44,989 nt of DNA, taken from the NCBI RefSeq assembly GCF_022802975.1, contig NZ_JAFEVZ010000019.1:1-44989 (forward strand). Reading direction: 5' to 3'. Positions 25,344 to 33,825 of this stretch are shown here, piece by piece. The number at the start of each line of letters is the position of its first letter. The first letter of the stretch is position 1. The notes under the pieces are model-generated. The model was given only the letters and a program-made list of their open reading frames with translations. It had not been told where the DNA came from and ran no database searches. The stretch comes from Flavobacterium pectinovorum. Its GTDB lineage: Bacteria > Bacteroidota > Bacteroidia > Flavobacteriales > Flavobacteriaceae. Made by a program: the position numbers and the translations under genes.

Positions 25344-26078
25344 CTATCGTGAAGCCAAAACACTCCTCGCCTTCTCCAAATCCTCAGCCGTATCAATCCC
25401 GATTCCAACATGGGTTGTTTCTACCATTTTTATTTTTTTACCAAATTCCAAATAACGAAGCTGTTCCAGTTTTTCAGAAGCTTCCAGGGATTTCATTGGA
25501 AGGTTGTAAAAGTCTAATAACGCCTGTTTCCTAAATGCATAAATTCCGATATGCTGAAAATAGCGCACACCAGTATCTTTATCTCTTGGATACGGAATTA
25601 CAGAACGTGAAAAATACAACGCAAACTGCGACTGGTCTACCACCACTTTTACATTATTCGGATTATTAATTTCGTCTTCATTTGTGATTTCACGCATTAG
25701 CGAAGCCAAATCAATCTTTTTCTCTTCATCATTTTTAAAAACAGACAAAACCTGCTCTAAGGGTCCGGCTTCTGTAAAAGGCTCATCTCCCTGAACATTA
25801 ACCACGATATCAACGTCAAGATTTGCGACAGCTTCTGCAATTCGGTCACTTCCTGATTCATGCTCTTTGATGCTCATAATGGCTTTTCCTCCATTCGAAA
25901 CAATTTCATCAAATATCAAATCAGAATCGGTTACGACAAATACATCATTAAACAATTTTGTAGAAACTGCCGCTTCATACGTTCTTAAAATTACAGTTTT
26001 ACCTCCAAGATCCTGCATCAGTTTTGCAGGAAAACGGGTTGATGCATATCGTGCCGGAATTACAGCTATTATTTTCAT
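25344..26078 (-). CDS. kdsB: 3-deoxy-manno-octulosonate cytidylyltransferase (CMP-KDO synthetase)
   Basis: The 244-residue enzyme has the nucleotidyltransferase signature AVIPARYASTRFPAK near the N-terminus (about 5-19), VVTDSD, the HESGSDRIAEA block (about 73-83) and VVNVQGDEPF (about 93-102), which holds the metal-binding Asp. It activates Kdo with CTP for transfer to lipid A in LPS synthesis, in the cytoplasm. Length and motifs are complete. It stands apart from other LPS genes here. A palindromic repeat abuts its 3' end. Confidence 0.97.
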   Translation of the reverse strand: MKIIAVIPARYASTRFPAKLMQDLGGKTVILRTYEAAVSTKLFNDVFVVTDSDLIFDEIVSNGGKAIMSIKEHESGSDRIAEAVANLDVDIVVNVQGDEPFTEAGPLEQVLSVFKNDEEKKIDLASLMREITNEDEINNPNNVKVVVDQSQFALYFSRSVIPYPRDKDTGVRYFQHIGIYAFRKQALLDFYNLPMKSLEASEKLEQLRYLEFGKKIKMVETTHVGIGIDTAEDLEKARSVLASR

Positions 26079-26159
26079 TTAAATTTATTTTTTTATCGTC
26101 AAGCAAATGTAAGTATTCAAAACTTAGATAAAAATATAATTATCCTATGATGTCTTAAA

Positions 26160-26723
26160 TTACTTTACGATTTTAATTAGGTTTGGATACAGACTTTCGG
26201 TCTTTCCCTGATTCATTTTAACTGCAAAAAGTATTGGCAAAATCACATTCAGTACATAGAGGGCAATAAATGCATAAAACAAAATTTCATATTGACCGTA
26301 ATGCAAAATTTTACATAAGGCGAAAGCAGTTATCGTAACAAAAGCAAATACTGTCCAGATTATTTGAAAATTCAGGAGATTTGCTCCAATTTCTTTCAGC
26401 CCTATAATTTTATCTTTTTTGGTTAGCCATAGAATTAAAGGCAGAATAATGTTCCCTAACGGAATGACTAAAAATGCGATTACTGAAAGATGAAAAATAA
26501 CCAGATAACTTTTATCAGACTGTTTTCCGTAATCTAAAATATCTTCAGCATTTAAATCCAAAACTTCGCAAATCAGGTTCAGTGTTTTTCCTCTTGGTTC
26601 ACTTTCATTGTTTTCAATACGCTGAATTGTTCTTAAATTTACTTTTGAAGATTCTGCCAGTTCTTCCTGAGACAAACCTTTTTTCTTTCTTACTTCTCTA
26701 ATTTTTTCTCCAATTGCGTTCAT
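26160..26723 (-). CDS. HTH (XRE) domain fused to a DUF4870-like membrane domain
   Basis: The 187-residue protein has a Cro/C1-type helix-turn-helix at 1-60 (GEKIREVRKKKGLSQEELAE, NLRTIQRIENNESEP, LNLICEVLDL). Three hydrophobic segments follow at about 73-100, 117-140 and 146-168, with the LPLILWLTKKDK and GANLLNFQI features of DUF4870 / Tic20-like membrane proteins. It is a membrane-tethered putative regulator. How a membrane segment would control DNA binding is unknown. It lies in a minus-strand run between kdsB and the dioxygenase gene, with 81 and 194-base gaps, so it is probably its own unit. Confidence 0.85.
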   Translation of the reverse strand: MNAIGEKIREVRKKKGLSQEELAESSKVNLRTIQRIENNESEPRGKTLNLICEVLDLNAEDILDYGKQSDKSYLVIFHLSVIAFLVIPLGNIILPLILWLTKKDKIIGLKEIGANLLNFQIIWTVFAFVTITAFALCKILHYGQYEILFYAFIALYVLNVILPILFAVKMNQGKTESLYPNLIKIVK

Positions 26724-26917
26724 AATTAATTTTGATTTATTGTTTCGACAAAACTACTTATGAAGCTGCCTTTTGATAACGGTTTATTTACGGCATTTTA
26801 ACGACATTCTTGTCAATGCGTTGATTTTGTTCAGGTTTTAATTTCTTCCTTTGGGTATTCTTATGCAATTCATACCACAGAGATTCACAAAGATTTCATG
26901 AAGAGTCTCAAAGTTTA

Positions 26918-27748
26918 TTACATGATTTTTACAGAAGTCATACTCAGTGAACCGGCTAATAACTTATCATTGAATAAATCTAATTCATCTGTTTTGTCTT
27001 TTAACCCTAAAGTATAAAGCAACGGAAGATAATGTTCCGGAGTTGGAACTGCCAACTGAACTGCTTTATTCATTTTCTCGAAGTCTATTAAGGGCTGGAA
27101 ATTGCCGTCCAACAGATAATTATTAACCGTCTCTCGTGCTTCGATTGCCCAGTCGTAACCGTAATTATCTTTATCAAAATTCCTGAAATCTACCAATCTT
27201 AAGTTGTGAACGATATTTCCGCTCCCGATGATCAGAACGCCTTTATAGCGGAGCGACTGCAGTTTCTTTGCCAGTTCAAAATGGTACTGACCCGATTTGG
27301 TGTAATCAATACTCAACTGAATTACCGGAACATCTGCATTTGGATATAAATGTTTAATGACACTCCATGCACCATGATCCAAACCCCAGTGTTCGTCTAA
27401 ATCTACCAAAACAGGATCTAATATTTTTTGCGTTTCCAAAGCCAGTTCAGGACTTCCTTTTGCAGGATATTGCACATCAAAAAGTGCCTGCGGAAAACCT
27501 CCAAAATCATGGATTGTTCTTGGCATTTGCATTGAAGTCACTTTTGTGCCTTTTGTAAACCAATGCGCCGAAATACATAAAATAGCATTAGGCTGAGGCA
27601 GCGTTTTAGCCAGATTACGAAAACCGGTCACAAACTGATTTTCTTCAATGGCATTCATCGGGCTGCCATGTCCAAGAAACAGAACCGGCATTTTATCGGT
27701 ATTCGAAAACGCAGATGAAATCGAATGTAAGTCGTTTAGTGTTGTCAT
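26918..27748 (-). CDS. ygiD: 4,5-DOPA-dioxygenase-like extradiol dioxygenase (YgiD/LigB family)
   Basis: The 276-residue protein has class III extradiol ring-cleavage dioxygenase motifs. VLFLGHGSPMN (about 22-32) carries the first metal histidine. CISAHW (about 58-63), TIHDFGGFP (about 78-86) and GLDHGAWSVIKHLYP (about 121-135) supply further histidines. A late IGSGNIVHNL segment completes the site. Close relatives such as YgiD cleave catechols like L-DOPA with Fe(II) or Zn. The physiological substrate in bacteria is mostly unclear. The gene stands alone on the minus strand upstream of the HTH-membrane protein. Confidence 0.9.
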   Translation of the reverse strand: MTTLNDLHSISSAFSNTDKMPVLFLGHGSPMNAIEENQFVTGFRNLAKTLPQPNAILCISAHWFTKGTKVTSMQMPRTIHDFGGFPQALFDVQYPAKGSPELALETQKILDPVLVDLDEHWGLDHGAWSVIKHLYPNADVPVIQLSIDYTKSGQYHFELAKKLQSLRYKGVLIIGSGNIVHNLRLVDFRNFDKDNYGYDWAIEARETVNNYLLDGNFQPLIDFEKMNKAVQLAVPTPEHYLPLLYTLGLKDKTDELDLFNDKLLAGSLSMTSVKIM

Positions 27749-27824
27749 TGCAAAAATTATTAAACACTAATTTCACAAATTACTTTGTAAAATCCATTCG
27801 AGCTAATTCGTGAAATTGGTGTTT

Positions 27825-29234
27825 TTATTCTTCAAAACTCTCGTCTTTAAAACCTATCAAATATAGCTTATTTTTAGCACGTGTCATTGCCGTATAAAGC
27901 CATCTGATATAATCGCGGTCAATACCGTTTGGCAGATATGGCTGTTCTATAAAAACGGTATTCCATTGTCCTCCCTGTGATTTGTGGCAAGTTATGGCGT
28001 AAGAGAATTTAACCTGCAAACCATTAAAATATTCGTTATTTTTTACCTTTTGAAATTTCTTATATTTCGTAGTTTCATCTTCATAATCTTTCATCACTTC
28101 TTCATACAAACGATTAGATTCTTCGTACGTTAAAGACGGAGATTCACTTTTTATGGTATCCAACAGCAAAACCGTTTCAAATGGTTTCTGATCCGGATAA
28201 TCGACCATTCTTATTTTTACTTTCGCAAAAGTAAAGCCGTATAATTCTTTAATTCCGAAAAGTTCTAAAACTTCAATAATATCTCCGTTGGCAATAAATC
28301 CGGCTTCATCAGTTTCTTTTAGCCAAAAATAATTGTTCTTTACCACCATCAGAAAATCTCCGACTGAAAGTTCGCTTTCTTTAAACAATATTCTGGTTCG
28401 AATCTGTTCATTGTATTGGTTTGCCCTTTTATTCGAACGCACAATAAAAGCCGTATCCTCAATACTATAATTGCTGTAAGCCGTATTTATAGCATCCTGA
28501 ATATCATAACCATCGGTCAGGCGAACAATGTCTTTGAATTTTTTTACATTAAACCTAAATTCGGTTATAAACGATTCTTTCAGCAATTCACGCAATTCGG
28601 TAGCATTAAATAAAATACCTGAATTTTCTTCCTGACGCATTACTTCGTCCAGTTCGATATGTTCAATTTCTTTATCATAATGAATTCCCAAAGTCTGAAT
28701 ATCCAGCGCCGGGCTAATATCTAAATTTACGGGCGGCAGCTGAGCAGTATCTCCCAAAAGAATCATTTTACAATTGGTTCCGGAATACACATAATGAATC
28801 AAATCGTCCAAAAGAGAAGCACTATCCAAAGTACTATCTGAAATCATCGAAGCCTCATCGACGATAAAAATGGTATTTTTATGTTTATTGACCTGTTTAG
28901 TAAAAGCTATTCCTCCACCCGATGACTTCTTTGGAAAATATATTTTCTTATGAATCGTAAAAGCCGGTGTATTCGAATAATTGGCAATTACTTTTGCGGC
29001 ACGACCCGTTGGCGCCAGCAAAACAAACTTTTTATTAATATCTCCAAGATTATTTACAATGGTCGAAATCACAGTTGTTTTTCCCGTTCCGGCATACCCT
29101 TTTAATACAAAGATCGTATCGTTTTGAGGTTCGGTTAAAAAAATGGCAATTTTTTGAAAAAAAATATCCTGTTTGTAAGTGGGTGCAAAGGGAAATCTTT
29201 TTTGCAAAACGCCATAAAATAATGCTGAATTCAT
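27825..29234 (-). CDS. RecD-like ATP-dependent helicase (SF1B, short form)
   Basis: The protein has 469 residues from ATG 29234; an in-frame TTG 14 codons upstream is less likely. Walker A GYAGTGKTT is at 46-54, followed by LLAPTGRAAKV, Walker B FIVDEASMISD, LLGDTAQLPPV (motif III) and, late, ITCHKSQG plus YTAMTRAKNKLYLIG (motifs V-VI). It lacks the N-terminal OB and helix-hairpin-helix region of full RecD2, so it belongs to the short AAA_30 / UvrD_C_2 helicases common in Bacteroidota. A role in DNA repair or recombination is inferred from the family. It is divergent from the DUF3822 gene across a repeat-rich gap. Confidence 0.88.
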   Translation of the reverse strand: MNSALFYGVLQKRFPFAPTYKQDIFFQKIAIFLTEPQNDTIFVLKGYAGTGKTTVISTIVNNLGDINKKFVLLAPTGRAAKVIANYSNTPAFTIHKKIYFPKKSSGGGIAFTKQVNKHKNTIFIVDEASMISDSTLDSASLLDDLIHYVYSGTNCKMILLGDTAQLPPVNLDISPALDIQTLGIHYDKEIEHIELDEVMRQEENSGILFNATELRELLKESFITEFRFNVKKFKDIVRLTDGYDIQDAINTAYSNYSIEDTAFIVRSNKRANQYNEQIRTRILFKESELSVGDFLMVVKNNYFWLKETDEAGFIANGDIIEVLELFGIKELYGFTFAKVKIRMVDYPDQKPFETVLLLDTIKSESPSLTYEESNRLYEEVMKDYEDETTKYKKFQKVKNNEYFNGLQVKFSYAITCHKSQGGQWNTVFIEQPYLPNGIDRDYIRWLYTAMTRAKNKLYLIGFKDESFEE

Positions 29235-29267
29235 AGGGTATAATTGAGAGACAAAGTTCGGCTTTTT

Positions 29268-29531
29268 AAATGGCAATTACAATGGCAATTACAATGGCAA
29301 AAATCAATGACAATGGTAATGGCAATTTCAATACTCAATTTAAGATCAATGGTAGCTTTAAATGTAAAACAATTAATATCCTAATCTCAAATTATTACAA
29401 TTGAAGTCATTTACAAGGTATTTATTTGATTAGCATTACATTTTCAATTGATTTTTTCTAAACATAGATTTTGCCATTGACATTCAAATTGAAATTGACT
29501 TTTGATATTGTCATTGATATTGTTATTTATT
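29268..29531. repeat. Repeat-rich divergent intergenic region (ATGGCAATTACA units)
   Basis: From 29268 the 12-base unit ATGGCAATTACA occurs twice and then in degenerate forms (ATGGCAAAAATCA, ATGACAATGGTA, ATGGCAATTTCA). On the other side (about 29470-29531) the inverse words TTGCCATTGACATT, AAATTGACTTTTG and ATTGTCATTGATATTG appear, so both sides can pair. No gene lies between the helicase and DUF3822 starts. Confidence 0.65.
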
Positions 29532-29598
29532 TGTAAGTTTGTGTTCGAATTAAATTCTTTCCTGACGCTACAACAGGTAATGAATTGTAAATCAAAAT

Positions 29599-30420
29599 AT
29601 GGCATTGCAAAACACTAATATCACATCAAAAATTTACAAAAAACTTTCTATTCAGGTTTCGCTGACAGGGTTTTCTTTTTGTTGTTTCGATACGCTGAAC
29701 AACAGGATTACTTCGTTCAGTGAAGTTCAGTTTGACACTTCAAAAAAGACAACTAAAATAGAAAATCATTTCGCAGAAGCTTTTAAAAAATATCCGGAAT
29801 TAAAAGATACTTATGATGAAATCATGGTTATTCATAATAACAATCTTTCAACTTTTGTTCCTACGGCTCTTTTCGATGAAAATTATCTTGGCAGTTATTT
29901 ACAATACACCACAAAAGTTTTTGAAACAGATTTTTTTACCTATGATGAGATTTCCAATTACGAGATGAATGCTGTTTATATTCCGTATATAAACATCAAC
30001 AACTTTCTAATTGACAATGTAGGAACTTTTGATTATAAACATGTTAACAGCATTTTGGTCGAAAAAATCCTTGAAGCTTCAAAAAATAATGACGCCAAAA
30101 AAATGATTGTCAATTTTAATCCGGAGTATTTTGAAATAATCGTAGTTGAAAATCAAAAACTGCTATTATTTAATTCTTTTGAATATCAAACCCCGGAAGA
30201 TTTTATTTATTATTTACTTTTTACAGCCGAGCAATTGAGTTTAAATCCGGAAGTTTTTCCACTCGAATTATTAGGTACAATTAATAAAAATGACCCGTTT
30301 TATGCCATTGCGTACAAATACATTCGCAATGTATCCTTTTTGGATGTAAGCACTTTACAGCAAAAAAACAGCTTCACAACTGCCGAGAATCAAAAACATT
30401 ATATCTTATTTCAATCATGA
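29599..30420 (+). CDS. DUF3822 family protein
   Basis: The 273-residue protein has the DUF3822 layout: an early KKLSIQVSLTGFSFCCFD strand pair, DEIMVIHNNNLSTFVPTALF, IPYININNFLID, and late IVNFNPEYFEIIVVENQKLLLFN. The strand pattern is like two actin/hexokinase-fold (ASKHA) halves, but no nucleotide-binding residues can be named. It overlaps rsmD by the 4-base ATGA, an arrangement frequent in Bacteroidota. This coupling hints at a role tied to ribosome maturation, with no experimental support known to me. Confidence 0.85.
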   Translation: MALQNTNITSKIYKKLSIQVSLTGFSFCCFDTLNNRITSFSEVQFDTSKKTTKIENHFAEAFKKYPELKDTYDEIMVIHNNNLSTFVPTALFDENYLGSYLQYTTKVFETDFFTYDEISNYEMNAVYIPYININNFLIDNVGTFDYKHVNSILVEKILEASKNNDAKKMIVNFNPEYFEIIVVENQKLLLFNSFEYQTPEDFIYYLLFTAEQLSLNPEVFPLELLGTINKNDPFYAIAYKYIRNVSFLDVSTLQQKNSFTTAENQKHYILFQS

Positions 30421-31022
30421 GAATCATTTCTGGAAAATACAAAGGACGCCGCATTTTTCCGCCAAAAAACCTTCCTGTAAGACCTACGACCGACATGAGT
30501 AAAGAAGCATTATTTAATGTTTTGAACAATCATTTTAGTTTTGACGGCTTAAAGGTTTTAGACCTGTTTTCAGGTACAGGAAATATCAGTTATGAATTCG
30601 CTTCACGCGGAAGTGCCCCAATTACCTCTGTTGATGGCGATTTTGGGTGTGTAAAATTTATCAAACAGATTTCATCAGAATATGATTTTGATATCGCAGC
30701 AACTAAAAGCGACGTTTATAAATTTCTTGAAAACTGCAAAACCTCTTACGATATTATTTTTGCAGATCCTCCTTATGGATTAGATCAGACAGCATTTGAA
30801 AAAATTGTGCTGACCGTTTTCGAAAAAGAATTACTTCATGAAGACGGAATGATGATTATAGAACACTCAAAGTACACCAAAATGGATCATTTGAGTAATT
30901 TCTCTTTTCAGAAAAGTTATGGTGGTTCCTTTTTTAGTTTCTTCGAATTGAATTCGACTGATGACGATGAAGAGCTTCCTGGCGATTTGCCAACAAAAAT
31001 TACTGACGAAGACGAAGGTTAA
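30417..31022 (+). CDS. rsmD: RsmD-family 16S rRNA (guanine966-N2)-methyltransferase
   Basis: The 201-residue enzyme has the RsmD start MRIISGKYKGRRI, RPTTDMSKEALFNVL, SAM-binding VLDLFSGTGNISYEFASRG (about 42-60) and the catalytic IIFADPPYG (about 115-123). It methylates G966 of 16S rRNA. Its start codon overlaps the DUF3822 stop. A strong two-way terminator follows. The acidic C-terminal tail (DDDEELPGDLP) is longer than in E. coli RsmD. Confidence 0.95.
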   Translation: MRIISGKYKGRRIFPPKNLPVRPTTDMSKEALFNVLNNHFSFDGLKVLDLFSGTGNISYEFASRGSAPITSVDGDFGCVKFIKQISSEYDFDIAATKSDVYKFLENCKTSYDIIFADPPYGLDQTAFEKIVLTVFEKELLHEDGMMIIEHSKYTKMDHLSNFSFQKSYGGSFFSFFELNSTDDDEELPGDLPTKITDEDEG

Positions 31023-31028
31023 TATTCC

Positions 31029-31071
31029 AAATACACAAAACCCCTTGTGTTTCAAGGGGTTTTGTGTATTT
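31029..31071. terminator. Bidirectional terminator between rsmD and the convergent gene
   Basis: Perfect 19-base arms (31029-31047, 31053-31071) with a five-base loop (TGTTT) and A/T-rich ends serve both converging genes. Confidence 0.92.
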
Positions 31072-31076
31072 ATAAA

Positions 31077-31619
31077 TCACTTCCCAATAACCCATCCCAA
31101 AGTAAAGTTTCCAACAGGAACAAATTCAGTTTCATATTTATCAAAACTAACACCAGGACCAATATTAAATTCAAGATTGAAACGGCCTTTATAGGTACGC
31201 TGCAATCCCCAGAGTGCTCCAACTGTAAATGAAGGCACTGCTTCTCTGTAATCCTTATTTGTAGAAATAGATTCAAAATTATAAATGGCATTAAAAGCTA
31301 AATAATTTCCTGAATTACGCGCAGTTCTTTTACCTTTTGCCGCTCTTTTTTCAAGATTATAATAATGACGAAATTGCTCATTTATATTAGGAAAAAAAGC
31401 AAAATTGGAATTATTGGAATTAGATGAAAACCCTAATCCAATACTCACCTCTGAATACAATGTGTTTTTTGTATCAAAACCATGTTCGTAAACAAAACCT
31501 GGCAGCAATAAATTGATTTTAAATTGATTTTTTGCTACAGCAACCGGAGCTTCATCCTGTGCCTGAACAACGTTTGTAAAAAGAACTGAAAACAGTACAA
31601 ACAAATAAGCTTTTCTCAT
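31077..31619 (-). CDS. Secreted / outer-membrane hypothetical protein
   Basis: I chose the ATG at 31619, giving 180 residues. A signal peptide (RKAYLFVLFSVLFTNVVQAQ) is cleaved near residue 20. The mature part consists of alternating hydrophobic/polar strands (FKINLLLPGFVYEHGF, LYSEVSIGLGFS, NYLAFNAIYNFES, FTVGALWGLQRT, GNFTLGWVI) like a small eight-strand outer-membrane barrel of the OmpA/OmpW type. No family can be assigned with confidence. It shares the terminator with rsmD, and its upstream region leads into the RNase P RNA gene, which is also on the minus strand. Confidence 0.65.
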   Translation of the reverse strand: MRKAYLFVLFSVLFTNVVQAQDEAPVAVAKNQFKINLLLPGFVYEHGFDTKNTLYSEVSIGLGFSSNSNNSNFAFFPNINEQFRHYYNLEKRAAKGKRTARNSGNYLAFNAIYNFESISTNKDYREAVPSFTVGALWGLQRTYKGRFNLEFNIGPGVSFDKYETEFVPVGNFTLGWVIGK

Positions 31620-31748
31620 TTTGATTTTAATTAATTGGCGCAAAAATAGTATTTTAAAACCTAAAAAATACTATTATTTTCTTACAATTAAACTTGTAAT
31701 TATCTCCCTTAAAATCATAATGTGAGAACACTTAAAAATATAAAAAAA

Positions 31749-32066
31749 GCAGACCTGTAAGCCGGATTCTGTTCTTGTCCCGTTCTGCAACGGAACAATA
31801 CCTTATCATTTATCTAGATTTCGAATTACTCCGAAACTCAAGCTACCTACCCTTCAACAACGGACGAGAAGCCCTTAAATGCTGATATACTTGGTATTTC
31901 ACCGCATAGAGTTTACCTGGTTTCACTACAGCATTACCTGTACATACTTTCTGTTGCACTTGTCCTTGCGCCATTTCTAACGCCGACGGGTGTTACCCGC
32001 TATGCTTCTCTGTGGTGTCCGGACTTTCCTCCCTCCGCAAAAGCGAACGACGATAAGGCGGTCTGC
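31749..32066 (-). ncRNA. rnpB: RNase P RNA (M1 RNA), type A
   Basis: On the minus strand the RNA starts GCAGACCGCC and ends GGTCTGC; the two ends pair as helix P1. It contains the hallmark GAGGAAAGTCCGGAC just after the 5' domain and the conserved ACAGAATCCGGCTTACAG block near the 3' end. Length is about 318 bases. A T run follows the 3' end as a terminator. It is the catalytic RNA that matures tRNA 5' ends. Confidence 0.96.
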
Positions 32067-32070
32067 AGCG

Positions 32071-32078
32071 CAAAAGTA
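32071..32078 (-). promoter_or_regulatory. -7 box of the rnpB promoter (TACTTTTG)
   Basis: TACTTTTG on the minus strand is an exact TAnnTTTG match and sits five bases from the RNA 5' end, as expected for a -7 element. The -33 element is weak. Confidence 0.65.
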
Positions 32079-32193
32079 GCGATTTATAAGCGAAGAAACG
32101 AGGGTTTAAATTTCAGATTTTTAAAAAACTTTCTTAACGTTTTAATTTTAAATTGGTTATCTTTAAAATCCTTAATTTTTAAATTCATTTATT

Positions 32194-32487
32194 ATGGCTA
32201 AAATGTATCATTACGCAACTGTTTCAAAAGCTTTAGATCAATTGAATGAAAAAGGATTTACCTGTGATTTTAATCGTAACTCGGACATGATTAAAAAGAA
32301 TCCTGAGAAATTTGAAATTGTTCATGTGTATCGATACGAAGGGGATTCAGACCCGGGCGATGAGGCAGTTGTTTACGGAATTAAATCAAATTCAGGTAAA
32401 AAAGGGGTTTACGTAGCAGGTTTTTCTGCCGATTCAGATCAGGAAACCGCAAAGTTTTTATTTGATTTAAGCATTAGGGGAAGATAA
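32194..32487 (+). CDS. Small conserved protein of unknown function (97 aa)
   Basis: The protein begins AKMYHYATVSKALDQLNEKGF, has a FEIVHVYRYEGDSDPGDEAVVYGI core and ends AKFLFDLSIRGR. It is compact, acidic in the middle and has no membrane segment. I believe relatives in flavobacteria are sometimes labelled phosphoribosylpyrophosphate synthetase. That name is not credible from this sequence, which is far shorter than a real PRPP synthetase (about 310 residues) and lacks its PRPP-binding loop. It is probably a single gene; a palindromic repeat follows. Function unknown. Confidence 0.75.
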   Translation: MAKMYHYATVSKALDQLNEKGFTCDFNRNSDMIKKNPEKFEIVHVYRYEGDSDPGDEAVVYGIKSNSGKKGVYVAGFSADSDQETAKFLFDLSIRGR

Positions 32488-32490
32488 TTT

Positions 32491-32580
32491 TCAGCAGCCG
32501 GGAACCTGCTGTACACTGTATCTTTTGCGGCGAACACCGCCACAAAAGGATGCCGTTTCCATCAGGGCTAGGGCTTTAGG
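32491..32580. repeat. Palindromic intergenic repeat (CTTTTGCGGCG...CAGGGCTAGGG)
   Basis: Two consecutive hairpins, CAGCAG...CTGCTG (32492-32511) and CTTTTG-c-GGCG...CGCC-a-CAAAAG (32522-32548), are followed by CCATCAGGGCTAGGGC. I recall close relatives of this unit between genes of many Flavobacterium genomes. Confidence 0.7.
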
Positions 32581-32637
32581 TTTCAAAAGAAAGTTATGCT
32601 TTTCAAAATCAAAAGAAACAACAAAAATTTTATAACC

Positions 32638-32690
32638 TATGTCATTTCTTTAAACGTAATCAAAATAGGTACTTTTAAAGAAATGACATA
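32638..32690. repeat. Perfect 17-bp inverted repeat with a 19-base loop
   Basis: TATGTCATTTCTTTAAA at 32638-32654 and its exact reverse complement at 32674-32690. No T run follows on either strand, so it is not a typical terminator. It sits just after the gene 32729-33178 in that gene's reading direction. Confidence 0.8.
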
Positions 32691-32728
32691 AAATACAAAT
32701 CTTAACATCTTTGCGTTAAATTTCCAAC

Positions 32729-33178
32729 TTATTCATGCTGTGACACATCATTATACTGCCAAAGCACATTTATAATTTTCCATTCGCCATTTTCTTTCAC
32801 AATATGCATATAATCAATCCAGGCATCAGCCAGTAATTTAATCGAAGCCGTTTTAGCCGAAACATCCAGTAATTTAACTTCTTTTCTTGGGCTTTTCGGA
32901 AACTTGTCTCCTTTTACGTTATACGTTTCAGCAAGGATCACCATGTTTTCGGCAAAGTATTCTGAAACATAATCTTTCTTCGCTGCCTTACTTCTAAAAA
33001 CTGATCTTTTCACCATTCTCGGATGCAGTGCGCCTTCCATCAATTTGGGATTTGGAATGTGCTGTGCTTCGATGTAGGCCAAAGCTACTCGCTTTATGGC
33101 AGCTGAATCTTGCGCAGTTTGGGCATGAAATTTAAACGAACAAAATACGATTACCATAAAAACCGAGTACTTTTTCAT
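32729..33178 (-). CDS. Secreted NTF2-like (lumazine-binding-like) protein
   Basis: The 149-residue protein has a signal peptide (KKYSVFMVIVFCSFKFHAQ) and an NTF2-like cone fold. Marks are a helix AIKRVALAYIEAQ, PKLMEGALHPRMVKR, and the final IDYMHIVKENGEWKIINVLWQY strand pair, which is typical of the lumazine-binding-like / DUF4440 group. Such domains bind small ligands or act as scaffolds, and no catalytic residues stand out. It is encoded 10 bases after the membrane protein 33189-33674, so both may form a unit. Confidence 0.75.
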   Translation of the reverse strand: MKKYSVFMVIVFCSFKFHAQTAQDSAAIKRVALAYIEAQHIPNPKLMEGALHPRMVKRSVFRSKAAKKDYVSEYFAENMVILAETYNVKGDKFPKSPRKEVKLLDVSAKTASIKLLADAWIDYMHIVKENGEWKIINVLWQYNDVSQHE

Positions 33179-33188
33179 AAAGTAAATT

Positions 33189-33674
33189 TTAAGAGTTAAT
33201 AACTGGTTTCAAAACGACCAATAATGCTTCCAGCTCCTTCATTGGCATTTTTATAACCGATTCGATCTGAGATTCTTTAGAAGTAATAACCAAAACACCT
33301 TCATTATCTTCCTCATATCCTGCTGGTTTAAAAGAATATTCCGGAACTATTATTGTCATTTCTTTTTTTCCATCTTTAAACCATCCATAATTTGCCTCAT
33401 AAATAATCTTATTTTCTAATATTTCAATAGTTTCTTCACCATAAGTATTCCATAACGAAACCCGAAGCAGATAAAATCCTATCAGAGAAAATATTCCTAT
33501 TGCAACAAAATAACCAAATTGTAATCCATTTCCAGTCAAAATTCCAACAAGAGTTCCTAATACAGGAAATACAAAAAAAGAAAAAGCTAATCCGAACATT
33601 ACTGCTCGAACTAAGATTGGAGATTTTTTTACTTTTAGATTTAGGATATTATTTTTAAAATTATATTGTTGCAT
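33189..33674 (-). CDS. Hypothetical membrane protein with two helices
   Basis: The 161-residue protein has a basic N-terminus and two hydrophobic helices at about 24-46 and 52-72, then a soluble C-terminal region with beta strands (ETIEILENKIIYEANYG, KEMTIIVPEYSFKPAG, GVLVITSKES) that looks like a small PH-like domain. No named family. It is likely co-transcribed with the secreted NTF2-like gene that follows after 10 bases. Function unknown. Confidence 0.7.
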   Translation of the reverse strand: MQQYNFKNNILNLKVKKSPILVRAVMFGLAFSFFVFPVLGTLVGILTGNGLQFGYFVAIGIFSLIGFYLLRVSLWNTYGEETIEILENKIIYEANYGWFKDGKKEMTIIVPEYSFKPAGYEEDNEGVLVITSKESQIESVIKMPMKELEALLVVLKPVINS

Positions 33675-33825
33675 AAACGTTTAATCAAATTTTAGGAAAT
33701 TAATTTTTCCATTTTGTTTCAATATTGGCAGTTAATTATAGTGCTAATTAATACGAAAATAATACTTTTTTATGTACAAAATAAAGCAAGTAAAAATGAT
33801 TATTATTGTAGTAAAATTTTCTTTT

